Source of the DNA: Isosphaeraceae bacterium EP7
GTDB taxonomy: Bacteria > Planctomycetota > Planctomycetia > Isosphaerales > Isosphaeraceae
DNA: 64,000 bases
Direction of reading: 5' to 3'
Assembly (NCBI GenBank): GCA_038400315.1
Contig: CP151667.1
Span: 5,405,174 to 5,469,173, forward strand
Position 1 is the first letter of the stretch. Every line of letters begins with the position of its first letter. Of the stretch, positions 55,363-64,000 are shown in pieces. The notes beneath the pieces were generated by a model, which worked only from the letters and a program-made list of their open reading frames with translations, ran no database searches and was not told the DNA's origin. Position numbers and translations under genes: made by a program.

Positions 55363-56610
55363 ATGCCGACATTCCAGTATGAAGCGATGGACCGGACGGG
55401 CCGCGAGGTCAAGGACTCGATCGACGCGTCGACGCAGGAAGAGGCCCAGCAGCTCATCCGCCAGAAGGGCTTCTTCGTCACCAAGATCAGCGAGCGGGCC
55501 AAGGGTGCCAAGGCCGCCAAGAAGCCGGTGAAGAAGGGGGGCCGCAAGAAGAAGCGGTCCTTCACCATCGGCCGGATCTCGACGAAGCAGCTCTGCACAT
55601 TCACACGCCAGCTCTCCACCCTCCAAGACGCCGGCCTGCCGATCTTGCGCAGTCTGAAGATCCTCGAGGGGCAGTGCAAGCCGGGCGTGCTGAAGAACGC
55701 GCTGGGCGAGGTGGTCGAGGATATCGAGAGCGGCCAGACGCTGTCGGAAGCCTTCGCCAAGCACCCCAAGGCGTTCGACAAGCTCTACTGCAACATGATC
55801 AAGGCCGGCGAGGCGGGCGGTGCCCTGGAGGCGATCCTCCAACGCCTGGCCGACTTCAAGGAGAAGTCGCAGACGTTGAAGCGACGCATCAAGGCGGCGA
55901 TGGTCTACCCCGTCGTCGTGATCACCGTCGCCTGCGTCATCGTCGGCTTCATCCTCTACTTCATCATCCCCAAGTTCGAGTCCATCTTCAAAGACTTCGG
56001 CGTGTCGCTGCCCAAGATGACCATCTTCCTCATCTCGGCCAGCCACATCATCATCGACAAATTCTACCTCGTGATGCTCACGCCGTTCTTCATCGTGGTG
56101 GTCATCAAGCTCATCTATCGAATGCAAACCGGGGCCTATGTGCTGGACTGGATCCTGCTGAGGATCCCCGTCATGGGCTCAATCGCCGAGAAGGCCACCG
56201 TCGCACGCACGATGCGCACCCTGGGGACCCTGGTCCAGTCGGGCGTGCCGATCCTCGAGTCGCTGAACATCGTCCGAGACACCGCCGGCAATGCGGTCTT
56301 CGAACGGGCGTTCACCCGGATCTACGACTCGATCCGCGAGGGCGAGACGATCGCCCAGCCGCTCCGCGAGTCACGGATCGTCGATGACATCGTCGTGAAT
56401 ATGATCGACGTCGGCGAGGAGACCGGTGACCTCGACTCGATGCTCAACAAGATCGCCGACAACTACGATGAAGAGGTCGAGACGGCCGTCGAGAGCCTCG
56501 TCAGCCTGCTCGAGCCGATCATGATCGTCGTCCTCGGCGGCATCATCGGCTTCATCGTCATCGCCCTCTTCCTCCCCTTGATCTCGCTCATCGAGAAGCT
56601 CTCCGGCTGA
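55363..56610 (+). CDS. PilC/GspF-type inner-membrane platform protein
   Basis: A 415-residue platform protein. It starts PTFQYEAMDRTGREVKDSID, then a Lys-rich linker, and two T2SSF repeats each ending in membrane helices: LCTFTRQLSTLQDAGLPILR and VARTMRTLGTLVQSGVPILE mark the starts of the two repeats, and FILYFIIPKFESIFKDFG and LLEPIMIVVLGGIIGFIVIA are typical helix-loop signatures. It links the ATPase in the cytoplasm to the growing pseudopilus. ATG 55363 has GGGAGG nine bases upstream. The next gene, the first pseudopilin, starts 226 bases later. Confidence 0.93.
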   Translation: MPTFQYEAMDRTGREVKDSIDASTQEEAQQLIRQKGFFVTKISERAKGAKAAKKPVKKGGRKKKRSFTIGRISTKQLCTFTRQLSTLQDAGLPILRSLKILEGQCKPGVLKNALGEVVEDIESGQTLSEAFAKHPKAFDKLYCNMIKAGEAGGALEAILQRLADFKEKSQTLKRRIKAAMVYPVVVITVACVIVGFILYFIIPKFESIFKDFGVSLPKMTIFLISASHIIIDKFYLVMLTPFFIVVVIKLIYRMQTGAYVLDWILLRIPVMGSIAEKATVARTMRTLGTLVQSGVPILESLNIVRDTAGNAVFERAFTRIYDSIREGETIAQPLRESRIVDDIVVNMIDVGEETGDLDSMLNKIADNYDEEVETAVESLVSLLEPIMIVVLGGIIGFIVIALFLPLISLIEKLSG

Positions 56611-56836
56611 TCGAAGCCGCAGATCGGGGCACAGCCCGAGCCGTCAATCGTGTCCGTCTCAGCCCGGCTTGGCCGGGCTCGATGGGCCAGCCGGGGAAGC
56701 TGCCGACCCGGCCTGCCTTGCCAGCTCAGTTCCGTTCCGCTCACGTCGTTGCGACACACCGACCGAAGCCCCAAGACGAAGTGGACGAAACGTCCCGCCC
56801 GGCTCTCGCGGCGAGGATGCCCACGAGGACTCGACC

Positions 56837-57988
56837 ATGATCGCCTCATCGCCCATGGAGACCCGACCGATGCGCGTCTCTGACCCCCGCCGGCGTGCCG
56901 GCTTCACGCTCATCGAGCTCATGGTCGTCATCCTCATCCTGGGCGTCCTGATCGCCCTGCTCCTGCCGGCGATCAACGGCGCGGTGAAGACCGCCCGCGA
57001 CGCCACGGTGACCGCCGAGATCAACCAGATCGCCACCGCCCTGGCCGACTTCAAGAGCAAGTACAACAAGTATCCCCCCAGCCGCCTCATCCTCCGCGAG
57101 GACGGCATCTACGATACGTCGGTCAACACCGCCCTCTCGTCCGTGCCGGCAACAGCCTGGGTCGGGGGGGCGGAGACCTTCCCCGCGGTGGTCGGCGACC
57201 TGACCTATGGTGAGCTCGCCACGCGATCGCTCAAGTTCCTCAAATCCAACTGGCCTCGCGCGTTTTTCGTCGAGGGAACACCCTCCGCCACCGCCGCCCA
57301 GCAGCACGACTTCAACGGCAATGGCACGTATGAGCAGGGTTCGATCTACCTGGAAGGGCACGAGTGCCTGGTCTTCTTCCTGGGCGGGATCCCCATCGCC
57401 CAGACGCTCGGCGGCCCCGGGGTCTCGGGATTCGCCAATAGCCCGACCAAGCCGTTTGTCAACTCGAGCCTCGCGACGAATCGCACCGCGCCGATGATGG
57501 AGTTCCGCGTCTCCCGCCTGGTCGATAATGAAGGCGACGGCATGTATGGCTATGTCGATCCCCTGGGGACGTCGCCGGACGTCCGCTATTACGCCTACTT
57601 CTCGGGGACCGGCGGCGGATACGACCCCAATGACGTCAACTTCGTCGTGACGACCGGGGCGAACGGGATGAATGAGCTCGATGCGCTGGATACGTACGAG
57701 TCCGGCGCCAGGACCTACAAGGTCGGCTTCCGCACCGCGCTGATCTCTTCCACCGCCCCCAATCCCTACACGACGAGCCTGCCGACGGCCACGCCGACGA
57801 CCAACTACGTGAATCCGGATAGCTATCAGCTGATCTCCGCAGGCCGCGACGGGCTCTACGGGCTCGGCGGTCAGTACAGCCCCAACGAGCCCTCGACCAA
57901 GCTGCCGGGCGATGTCAACGTCAACGCCGGCCAACGCCAGGGCGAGTCCGACAACCTGACGAACTTCGCCAACGGCCACCTCGACTGA
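56837..57988 (+). CDS. Oversized GspG-like pseudopilin (1 of 5)
   Basis: A 383-residue prepilin-like protein, against about 140 for typical GspG. The class III signal is RRRAGFTLIELMVVILILGV with G/F cleavage and E at +5, followed by a GspG-like helix (NQIATALADFKSKYNKYPPS). The large C-terminal part has Gly/Asn/Asp-rich segments (NGNGTYEQGSIYLEGHECLV, DNEGDGMYGYVDPLG, YYAYFSGTGGGYDPNDVNFV) and a tail with YQLISAGRDGLYGLGGQYSP, the last resembling the conserved end of GspG. ATG 56837 has GAGGAC upstream; in-frame ATGs at 56855 and 56870 are alternatives closer to the cleavage site. Confidence 0.85.
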   Translation: MIASSPMETRPMRVSDPRRRAGFTLIELMVVILILGVLIALLLPAINGAVKTARDATVTAEINQIATALADFKSKYNKYPPSRLILREDGIYDTSVNTALSSVPATAWVGGAETFPAVVGDLTYGELATRSLKFLKSNWPRAFFVEGTPSATAAQQHDFNGNGTYEQGSIYLEGHECLVFFLGGIPIAQTLGGPGVSGFANSPTKPFVNSSLATNRTAPMMEFRVSRLVDNEGDGMYGYVDPLGTSPDVRYYAYFSGTGGGYDPNDVNFVVTTGANGMNELDALDTYESGARTYKVGFRTALISSTAPNPYTTSLPTATPTTNYVNPDSYQLISAGRDGLYGLGGQYSPNEPSTKLPGDVNVNAGQRQGESDNLTNFANGHLD

Positions 57989-58082
57989 TCGAACGCCCAG
58001 GGGGCGGGGGTGCTTTGATCCCTTCGCCCGAGATCGGCTGTCGGCATCCACGGGCCTTTATCTGACGACGGGAGAGTGAGTC

Positions 58083-59663
58083 GTGCGACGCGTCCCTCGT
58101 AACCATACCGCCGGCTTCACACTCATCGAGTTGATGGTTGTTGTCGTGATCATGGGCATCATCATCGCCTTCATCACAACCGCGGCCATGGACGGCGTCC
58201 GTCGCGCCGAGGAGCGTGCGACTCAGGCCCTGATCACCAAGCTCGAGTCGGGCGTTAGCGATCGCCTGGAAGCCCTGATCGGCAACCGCCCGCCTATCAA
58301 CGACGCACATCGGGCCCTGGCCAGCATCTATCCCACGGATCCCGCGGGCCGACTGATCGTCATTCCCGGCGAACAGCGTGCTGCCGCCATCGCCCTGGCC
58401 GACTATCTGAAGTCCGAGATGCCGGATGTTTTCTTCATCCAAAGCAATACAGACTTTCCCTTGAACTTCGCGGGAACTCCATATCCCAACCCGTTCGCGA
58501 CAGGGGCTCCAATAGCTGAATATCTCCTGCCAATGGGACATTCGCTCCCGAAATTCGTCGGTACACCTGCGAGACCAATCCCCCTGGGGGATTGGCAGCA
58601 GGACACGAATGCCGCCAATTTTGATCCGTCTGAAGGTGACCCTGTCCCTGGGGGTCTTCGTGCGGGCAGCACGGGCATCTTCGGCGCAAGCTATGCCGCG
58701 CAAGCAGGAATCAAAAAAAATCTGGGATTTACGGCCGCCGGCTACGATGGGACCGACAACGATGGAGATAAATTAGTCGATGAGTGGGATGAAGGCGTAA
58801 ACACCGCTGATGCAGCTCAAGTCAAGATAATCACGGACAGAATGAGGTTGCACACACATAAGACGGCCCGGTCGGAGATGCTGTACGCGCTGCTCGTCGA
58901 GGGCATCGGTCCGATGGGGAGCCTGTTCACCGCCGACGAGTTTCGCGACACCGAGGTGAAGGACACTGACGGCGATGGGTTGCCCGAATTCGTCGACGCG
59001 TGGGGCGAGCCGCTGCAATTCTTCCGCTGGCCCGTGATGTACTTCTCGCCGTCTTCGAGTGAGGTTCAGAAGGGTTATAACCCCTACACCCAGACCGAGA
59101 CCCGCCAGCAGAACCCCCTGGACCCGAACCAGAACCTGGTGGCGCCCGCCTGGTGGGATTCCAATTACAACGCGAACGATCCGACTGTCTTCGCTCAGAT
59201 GGCCCCGGCAAACACGAATTGGAATATGAGTCGGATGGCGGCCACCTTCCAGGCCAGTTTCTACAGTCTGATGGACCCGCGCGGCGACCTCTATCCGACG
59301 AATGTGCCGCGCGCTTTAGGGTGGGCCTGGGACCGCAACGCCAGCTCGGGACGACGGGCTTTCTACAGCAAGTTCCTCATCCTATCGGCCGGACCTGACC
59401 GCGTCCCTGGGGTCTTTCTCTACGATGAGTCGACCTTTCCGCCCAATCCGAAAATTGCGACGGCCTTGACGATCCTGGAGAACCAGGCCTCACCTTACAT
59501 CCCTGCCGATCGTGGGCCCGAGGCTTACGTTCCTAACAATCCAAACCTCGCGTCATTCTACCCCGTGATCAAGTCCATCACGGCGAGCGCAAACGTCATC
59601 GCCGGGATGGATGACGATCTCACCAACCACAACATTTCGTCCGCCGGGACGGGGGTGCGATGA
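58083..59663 (+). CDS. Oversized pseudopilin (2 of 5)
   Basis: A 526-residue prepilin-like protein starting at GTG 58083, with a G-rich ribosome binding site. The signal peptide is HTAGFTLIELMVVVVIMGII, cleaved at G/F. The extracellular part contains two Asp-rich loops that look like metal sites, GTDNDGDKLVDEWDEG (58750-58795) and DTDGDGLPEFVDAWG (58965-59009), and a tail with KFLILSAGPDRVPGVFLYDE. Over 58430-58870 the DNA is noticeably poorer in G+C than at the start of the gene. Its stop overlaps the next gene by four bases. Function in the filament unknown. Confidence 0.82.
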   Translation: MRRVPRNHTAGFTLIELMVVVVIMGIIIAFITTAAMDGVRRAEERATQALITKLESGVSDRLEALIGNRPPINDAHRALASIYPTDPAGRLIVIPGEQRAAAIALADYLKSEMPDVFFIQSNTDFPLNFAGTPYPNPFATGAPIAEYLLPMGHSLPKFVGTPARPIPLGDWQQDTNAANFDPSEGDPVPGGLRAGSTGIFGASYAAQAGIKKNLGFTAAGYDGTDNDGDKLVDEWDEGVNTADAAQVKIITDRMRLHTHKTARSEMLYALLVEGIGPMGSLFTADEFRDTEVKDTDGDGLPEFVDAWGEPLQFFRWPVMYFSPSSSEVQKGYNPYTQTETRQQNPLDPNQNLVAPAWWDSNYNANDPTVFAQMAPANTNWNMSRMAATFQASFYSLMDPRGDLYPTNVPRALGWAWDRNASSGRRAFYSKFLILSAGPDRVPGVFLYDESTFPPNPKIATALTILENQASPYIPADRGPEAYVPNNPNLASFYPVIKSITASANVIAGMDDDLTNHNISSAGTGVR

Positions 59664-61477
59664 TGGACCGATCTCGACAAATCCCCCGGGGGTTCACGCT
59701 CATCGAGCTGCTGGTGGTCATCGCGATCATCGGCCTGGTCAGCATCGCCACCCTCCCGGTGATCCTCCCGGCCTATCAGCATCGTCAGATCAGCGAGAGC
59801 GCCCGGGTGCTCCAGGCTGCCCTCGCCGGGGCCCGCGACGCGGCCCTCCGCGCCGAGTCCTCCCGCGGCATTCGCCTCCTCGCCGATCCCGTGTATCCCG
59901 GCCCCACCCCCGGCAATCCCGACGCGCCCCTGGCCTTCAACCGCTGGGTGCCGATCGAGCCGGCCAATGACCACACCGAGGGGTACATCTCCCTGGGAAC
60001 TCCGTTCAATAACGATCTCAACTTTATGAGCGGTGTGAACTATTTGGGAAATGCAGTTGAAGCTGGGTTTAACATCCCGACCGTGTCCGCGACTAATTTC
60101 TATGGCCTGCTGGATTCTGCCCAACTCGGGAAGCTCGTTTATAATTCAACCTCAGGACTGACCTACCCGAATAACTACGCCGGACATGACCCATTCCCGT
60201 TCGGTCGGATCGGCGTTCAGGAAACGAAGTTCTACGCAGTGCCAGTGCCTGGGAGTGTCCCGCCAACTGTGAACTGGCTTCCCAACCCTCCCACTTCCTG
60301 GTTTTGGAACATCCGCCAGGGCGACAAGATTCGATTCGATGATTCGGGGCGGTATTACACAATCGCCGGGCCAATGCTCCAGGGAATCTCCAATGGGGCC
60401 GGGGTGGCCGTTAATCCAGAGCGGTACATCAATTACGGCATGCCCGGTTCGACAAACACTTATCGTGAGTTTCTCTTCCTCGTCAATGGCTTAGACGATG
60501 ACGGCGATGGCTGGGTTGATGAAGGCTTCGATGGCGTTGACAACGACAACGACGGAATCACGGATCCGGGCTTCAACGGCATTGATGATGACGGAGTAAA
60601 TGGTGTTGATGATCCCGCAGAACTCTTTATCAACAACGGGGGCGAGTACGAGCCTGAGCAATTCGTCGGTAGTCAATTCGCTCCACACAGGGATAACGTC
60701 GACAATGCGGCTGATTTCGACCCCCTGATGGTTGATCAGATCGGCGGCCCTCCAGGGAATGGGCTCATCGATGAGGTCCAAGAATGGTTCTTCAACAAGA
60801 AGTACACGATCATTCGAAGGCCTGTGGTCACCGCCGGAGCCCGCGAGACCATGCTGCCGTCGGGCGTCGTCATCGATGCGACGACCTGGAATTCGGGGAC
60901 GATTAGGCAAACGCTAGGAAACCCGGTCGGGAGTCCAGGAGTAGCCGTGAGCCCTCCACCGCTGCCCGAGCGTTCTCGGCTGCCGATCGACCCATATACA
61001 CAGACCGCGGACATCATGGTCGCTCCCAATGGGCAGATCACCCCCGGTGGCGCCGGGACTGGAAGTGTGCTGCAGAACCCAACGGCTGCGGCGGTCAATG
61101 TGCCATTCTATCACTTCTGGTTGGCCGAACGAGAGGACGTCTATTCGACCATTGGCGCCCAGTTCGTTCGGCGATCCGCAAACGGGCCTGCGGTGGCGCA
61201 ACTCAGGGCTAATCCTCGTTATAACCCCGGGGGGCTTGCTGCCGACTTGGCCGCGAATCGCCCCTATCTATTGCCCATGCCCGAGGGAACGGTCGGCTAC
61301 GAAGACGCGACCCCGCTCTTGTTCCCAACGAACACGTTCCTGAAGGGTCAGCGCCGCCTGGTGACGCTTTTCACCAAAACGGGCCAGACGCTGACGACCG
61401 ACGACGTCCAGTTCATGGGCAACGACACGAACTACCCCTATTACGCCGCCCAGGCCGGGGCGAGGGAAGCACGATGA
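59660..61477 (+). CDS. Oversized GspH-like pseudopilin with calcium-loop repeats (3 of 5)
   Basis: A 605-residue prepilin-like protein, three to four times a usual GspH. The signal is PRGFTLIELLVVIAIIGLVS with G/F cleavage, followed by a long helix (ISESARVLQAALAGARDAAL) typical of GspH. Residues of about 274-325 hold three consecutive Asp-rich loops, NGLDDDGDGWVDEGFDG, VDNDNDGITDPGFNG and IDDDGVNGVDDPAE, like EF-hand or thrombospondin type 3 calcium sites. The start ATG 59660 overlaps the previous stop (ATGA), and a second ATG follows directly. The next gene overlaps by ATGA at 61474. Confidence 0.83.
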   Translation: MMDRSRQIPRGFTLIELLVVIAIIGLVSIATLPVILPAYQHRQISESARVLQAALAGARDAALRAESSRGIRLLADPVYPGPTPGNPDAPLAFNRWVPIEPANDHTEGYISLGTPFNNDLNFMSGVNYLGNAVEAGFNIPTVSATNFYGLLDSAQLGKLVYNSTSGLTYPNNYAGHDPFPFGRIGVQETKFYAVPVPGSVPPTVNWLPNPPTSWFWNIRQGDKIRFDDSGRYYTIAGPMLQGISNGAGVAVNPERYINYGMPGSTNTYREFLFLVNGLDDDGDGWVDEGFDGVDNDNDGITDPGFNGIDDDGVNGVDDPAELFINNGGEYEPEQFVGSQFAPHRDNVDNAADFDPLMVDQIGGPPGNGLIDEVQEWFFNKKYTIIRRPVVTAGARETMLPSGVVIDATTWNSGTIRQTLGNPVGSPGVAVSPPPLPERSRLPIDPYTQTADIMVAPNGQITPGGAGTGSVLQNPTAAAVNVPFYHFWLAEREDVYSTIGAQFVRRSANGPAVAQLRANPRYNPGGLAADLAANRPYLLPMPEGTVGYEDATPLLFPTNTFLKGQRRLVTLFTKTGQTLTTDDVQFMGNDTNYPYYAAQAGAREAR

Positions 61478-62901
61478 CGCACATGACGCATCACCCCCGC
61501 ATGGGCCGACGCGGGATCACCCTCATCGAGATCTTAATCTCGATCCTCATCATGGGCGTGGGCCTGGTCTCCCTGGCGACGCTCTTCCCGCTCGGCCTCC
61601 TGCGGCTGCGCGACGCCGCCCGCAACTCGCGCTCGGGCCTGCTCGCCGAGAGTGCAACCGCCGACATCAAGGGCCGGAACCTGCTCAACAAGCAGAGCTT
61701 CCTCGATGCCAGCACTTGCCCCTGGTATTACGGCTCCGCCAACACTCTCTATAATCCCGCGATTCCCATCGCTCCGTATGACCCCTGGCTGGAAGATGGT
61801 CCTGCTCCCCCCGTCGGGAACGGCATCAACCTGAGGAGCGGCGGAAACTATGGGCCCGGGTTGCCGGTCTGTTACGACCCCTTCTGGCTCGCCATCACCG
61901 GATATTACGGATCGGCCAATCCCAATAACAAACCGGCTAGGTTCGCCCAGGGAACTGATCTCCAAAGCCAGCCCGATTCAATCGGTGGAAGGACTGCCAG
62001 CGCCCACGGCCTACAACGCATCACCAACTTCTCAGTTGATTTCCCGACCGTCGCAGCCCTTGGGACGGGTGTCGCGTCCTGGCAAACACTCCAGAATATC
62101 TTCGTTTCGCCAGACGACATCGTTTTCAACAGCCTCGAAGACGCCAACAAGCCAGGTGGGGCAAGCTCAACTCTGCCTGACCTCACTCCGACCACGCCCG
62201 GCGGCCCGTTGGAGATGAAGCTCGACTATGCTTATAGTTGGTTCTTCACCGGGCATCAGTCGGACATCACCAACGATAGCTGCTTCGTCGGTGACTTAGT
62301 CGTCTGCAACAATCGCCCATTCGGCGTCGAGACCATCGGCGGGTTCGACACGGCCACGGGCGAGACGGTTGTCGAGGGTATCTTTGGCTATTCGACGCCC
62401 GTCATCGACTCTCGACATGCGGCAGCCGGAGTTTCATTCGGGTATGCCCCACGTTCCTCCCGGACCGTCCTGCTCCGCTGGCCGGCCGGCATGCCCGATC
62501 CCGAAGTTCGAGTCGGAGGCTGGATCGCGGACGTGACCTATGAGCGTTTAGCGAACAATGAGGCGGTTAAGCTCAGCGAGGCCCTCAGGATGGTTACCGC
62601 CGATATTGCCTATAACGCAGGTCTCACATTCCCCCGAAACCCGATAGCCTTGACTCCGCTCTATGGGATGCAGCGATGCCACTGGTACCGGATCGTCCGC
62701 AAGAGCGTCGTTGAGGACGAGATCCCGAACACGACTAGGCCGCCGGCCGTCGCGGGCTACCGCCGGATGACGGTGGTCGTCGGCTCTGAGCTCCAGTCCC
62801 TGACGATCATGGACGCCGCCGGCAACCCCGCCCACGTCAACGCCGCCCTGGTGATGCCGAGCGTGGTAAACGTCTTCCCGCGTTCGTTCAACACCCATTA
62901 A
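61474..62901 (+). CDS. Oversized GspI/PilV-like pseudopilin (4 of 5)
   Basis: A 475-residue prepilin-like protein. The signal is MGRRGITLIEILISILIMGV with G/I cleavage and E at +5, then GLVSLATLFPLGLLRLRDAA, close to PilV/GspI (usually about 120-170 residues). The extracellular part is Asn/Gly/Pro-rich with cysteines (VCYDPFWLAITGYYGSANP, FVGDLVVCNNRPFGVET) and ends ALVMPSVVNVFPRSFNTH. ATG 61474 overlaps the previous stop by four bases; a ribosome binding site is not needed if translation is coupled. The next gene starts 88 bases downstream. Confidence 0.82.
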   Translation: MTHMTHHPRMGRRGITLIEILISILIMGVGLVSLATLFPLGLLRLRDAARNSRSGLLAESATADIKGRNLLNKQSFLDASTCPWYYGSANTLYNPAIPIAPYDPWLEDGPAPPVGNGINLRSGGNYGPGLPVCYDPFWLAITGYYGSANPNNKPARFAQGTDLQSQPDSIGGRTASAHGLQRITNFSVDFPTVAALGTGVASWQTLQNIFVSPDDIVFNSLEDANKPGGASSTLPDLTPTTPGGPLEMKLDYAYSWFFTGHQSDITNDSCFVGDLVVCNNRPFGVETIGGFDTATGETVVEGIFGYSTPVIDSRHAAAGVSFGYAPRSSRTVLLRWPAGMPDPEVRVGGWIADVTYERLANNEAVKLSEALRMVTADIAYNAGLTFPRNPIALTPLYGMQRCHWYRIVRKSVVEDEIPNTTRPPAVAGYRRMTVVVGSELQSLTIMDAAGNPAHVNAALVMPSVVNVFPRSFNTH

Positions 62902-62988
62902 TCAACTCATTGCTCGTTCGCAATTCTTCATTCGTTTGTTCGTTCTCTCCCCCGGGCGGTGCCCGCGGCTCTAATCGAGGTCAACACG

Positions 62989-64000
62989 ATGCGTTCCCCG
63001 CTCAGTCACCTTCGATGTGGCCGACCCCGACGAGGCATGACGCTCGTCGAGATGATGGTGGTCGTCGCGCTCGTCGTGCTGATGATGTCGATCCTCGTGT
63101 CGATCTTCTCCTCGGCCACGGGCGCCATCTCGTCTTCGAGGGTCTTCGTCGAGCTCGACTCGGGCCTCCGCGGCCTAGACGCCACCATCCGCCGAGACCT
63201 CGCCGGCGTGACCGCCCGGATGACCCCGCCGCTCGACCCCAGTAAGAATCTTGGCTACTTCGAATACGCCGAGAACAGCTTCTCCGACGCCCAGGGGGAG
63301 GATGGCGACGACACACTTTCCTTCACCACCAAGGCCCCAGAAGGCCAGAAATTTACTGGTCGGTTTTACGTCAAGTACCTCATCAAACCAGGACTCATCT
63401 CGCCCACTGATGCGGGCGTTCTCTCGATCGCGACGACACAGCCGACGTTGATTAGTAGTGACTTCGCCGAAATTATCTATTTCCTCCGAAATGGCAATCT
63501 CTATCGCCGAGTTTTACTCATTGTGCCCGAGAAACAAGGTGCGGGGCTCGAGCCACCACTCGGAAGCGTATTCAATCAATTCACGTCAGGTCAGTTCAAT
63601 CTCCCCAATGGTTCGAGCTGGCAAGGCTTGAATGATGTCTCGGCACGCCCTTCGATGGTTGATGGCAGTCCAGCACCCATCCTGAATACGCTCGGAGATC
63701 TCACGAACCGCCAGAATCGATATGCCAGACCGAGATTTAGCAATGATTATGCGACATCTTTCGCAACGGCTCGTTCCATCCCGGATGGCCTTCCAGATGA
63801 TGGTAATGCCGACGGCTTGCCCGACTATTATCCGACAATGTATGCCAAAATGATGGAATCAAATCTTGCAGGCCTCCTAAATTGGACACCGCCTTCTGCC
63901 CCACAACTTTTTAACTTCAGCGCAACCCCGAATTATGAATCGATCTTCGCATTTCCCTACATCTATCCCGCCTCATACTCCAAGCCGGATCCAACGCGAG
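62989..64000 (+). CDS. Oversized GspJ/PilW-like pseudopilin, cut by window edge (5 of 5)
   Basis: An open frame of 337 codons reaching the window edge without stop. It starts ATG 62989 with GAGG eight bases upstream. The signal RRGMTLVEMMVVVALVVLMM has G/M cleavage with E at +5, followed by a helix (GAISSSRVFVELDSGLRGLD, then ATIRRDLAG) like GspJ/PilW. A further Asp-rich loop is DGLPDDGNADGLPDYY at 63786-63833. GspJ proteins are normally about 200 residues, so this one is again oversized. The first 400 bases are GC-rich, the rest clearly less so. The true C-terminus and following genes lie outside. Confidence 0.82.
   Translation, partial: MRSPLSHLRCGRPRRGMTLVEMMVVVALVVLMMSILVSIFSSATGAISSSRVFVELDSGLRGLDATIRRDLAGVTARMTPPLDPSKNLGYFEYAENSFSDAQGEDGDDTLSFTTKAPEGQKFTGRFYVKYLIKPGLISPTDAGVLSIATTQPTLISSDFAEIIYFLRNGNLYRRVLLIVPEKQGAGLEPPLGSVFNQFTSGQFNLPNGSSWQGLNDVSARPSMVDGSPAPILNTLGDLTNRQNRYARPRFSNDYATSFATARSIPDGLPDDGNADGLPDYYPTMYAKMMESNLAGLLNWTPPSAPQLFNFSATPNYESIFAFPYIYPASYSKPDPTR

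Noticed and set aside
53793-55781. 662-codon minus-strand frame across the second ATPase and pilC
   Set aside because: Spans two real genes on the other strand, and no motif or ribosome binding site supports it.

Overview
The window reads as a chromosomal segment of a GC-rich planctomycete, most likely an Isosphaeraceae relative (inference). The pointers are an elongation factor G of the spd/mitochondrial EFG1 type, a planctomycete-type cytochrome c domain, a DUF1080 (3-keto-disaccharide hydrolase) protein, a DUF1802 protein, secreted proteins with NPY-type or CWRxFPxGWGCPSP-type motifs, and pseudopilins far larger than proteobacterial ones. I find no rRNA, tRNA or CRISPR array.

Layout. 1-12.4 kb is mostly metabolic: the end of a tRNA-dihydrouridine synthase, a Tat-exported beta-helix protein, an aldehyde dehydrogenase, a leftward aminotransferase-serA pair (probable serine synthesis), a leftward operon of SEC-C/TPR protein, TPR protein and hisI, and an S1/P1 nuclease. 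12.4-20.2 kb is envelope-related: DUF1080 protein, H+-pyrophosphatase, von Willebrand A protein, SLBB export lipoprotein and two secreted proteins of unknown function. 20.4-27.5 kb holds a DUF697 GTPase, an overlapping gpsA-DUF1802-rhomboid run, and a leftward zinc ribbon/PHP/LpxH-like/MBL set. 27.5-29.7 kb is an accessory patch: an IS630 element whose transposase is split by a -1 shift, followed by a short AAACGAACCCGAGC repeat. 29.7-42.3 kb is housekeeping: cytochrome c fusion protein, cupin, ggt, peptidyl-prolyl isomerase, alaC-like aminotransferase, YacL-like PIN/TRAM protein, HIT protein, a signal-peptidase-like protein lacking its catalytic dyad, RraA-like protein and fusA. 42.3-46.8 kb, between fusA and ppdK, is a second accessory patch with a broken PIN toxin, an intact antitoxin, a RelE/ParE toxin interrupted by TGA, a DUF1254/DUF1214 protein and an RSTGPRT-motif protein.

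From 50.2 kb to the right edge is the most striking region: a type II secretion/type IV pilus-like locus of two PilB/GspE ATPases with a PilT ATPase between them, a PilC/GspF platform protein, and five consecutive prepilin-like proteins of 383, 526, 605, 475 and more than 337 residues. The later ones overlap by ATGA. They keep a normal N-terminal prepilin signal but carry very large, Asp/Gly-rich C-terminal parts encoded by DNA that is visibly lower in G+C. This giant-pseudopilin assembly is the best candidate here for an under-described system. Secretin, assembly proteins and prepilin peptidase are not in the window and may lie beyond 64 kb.
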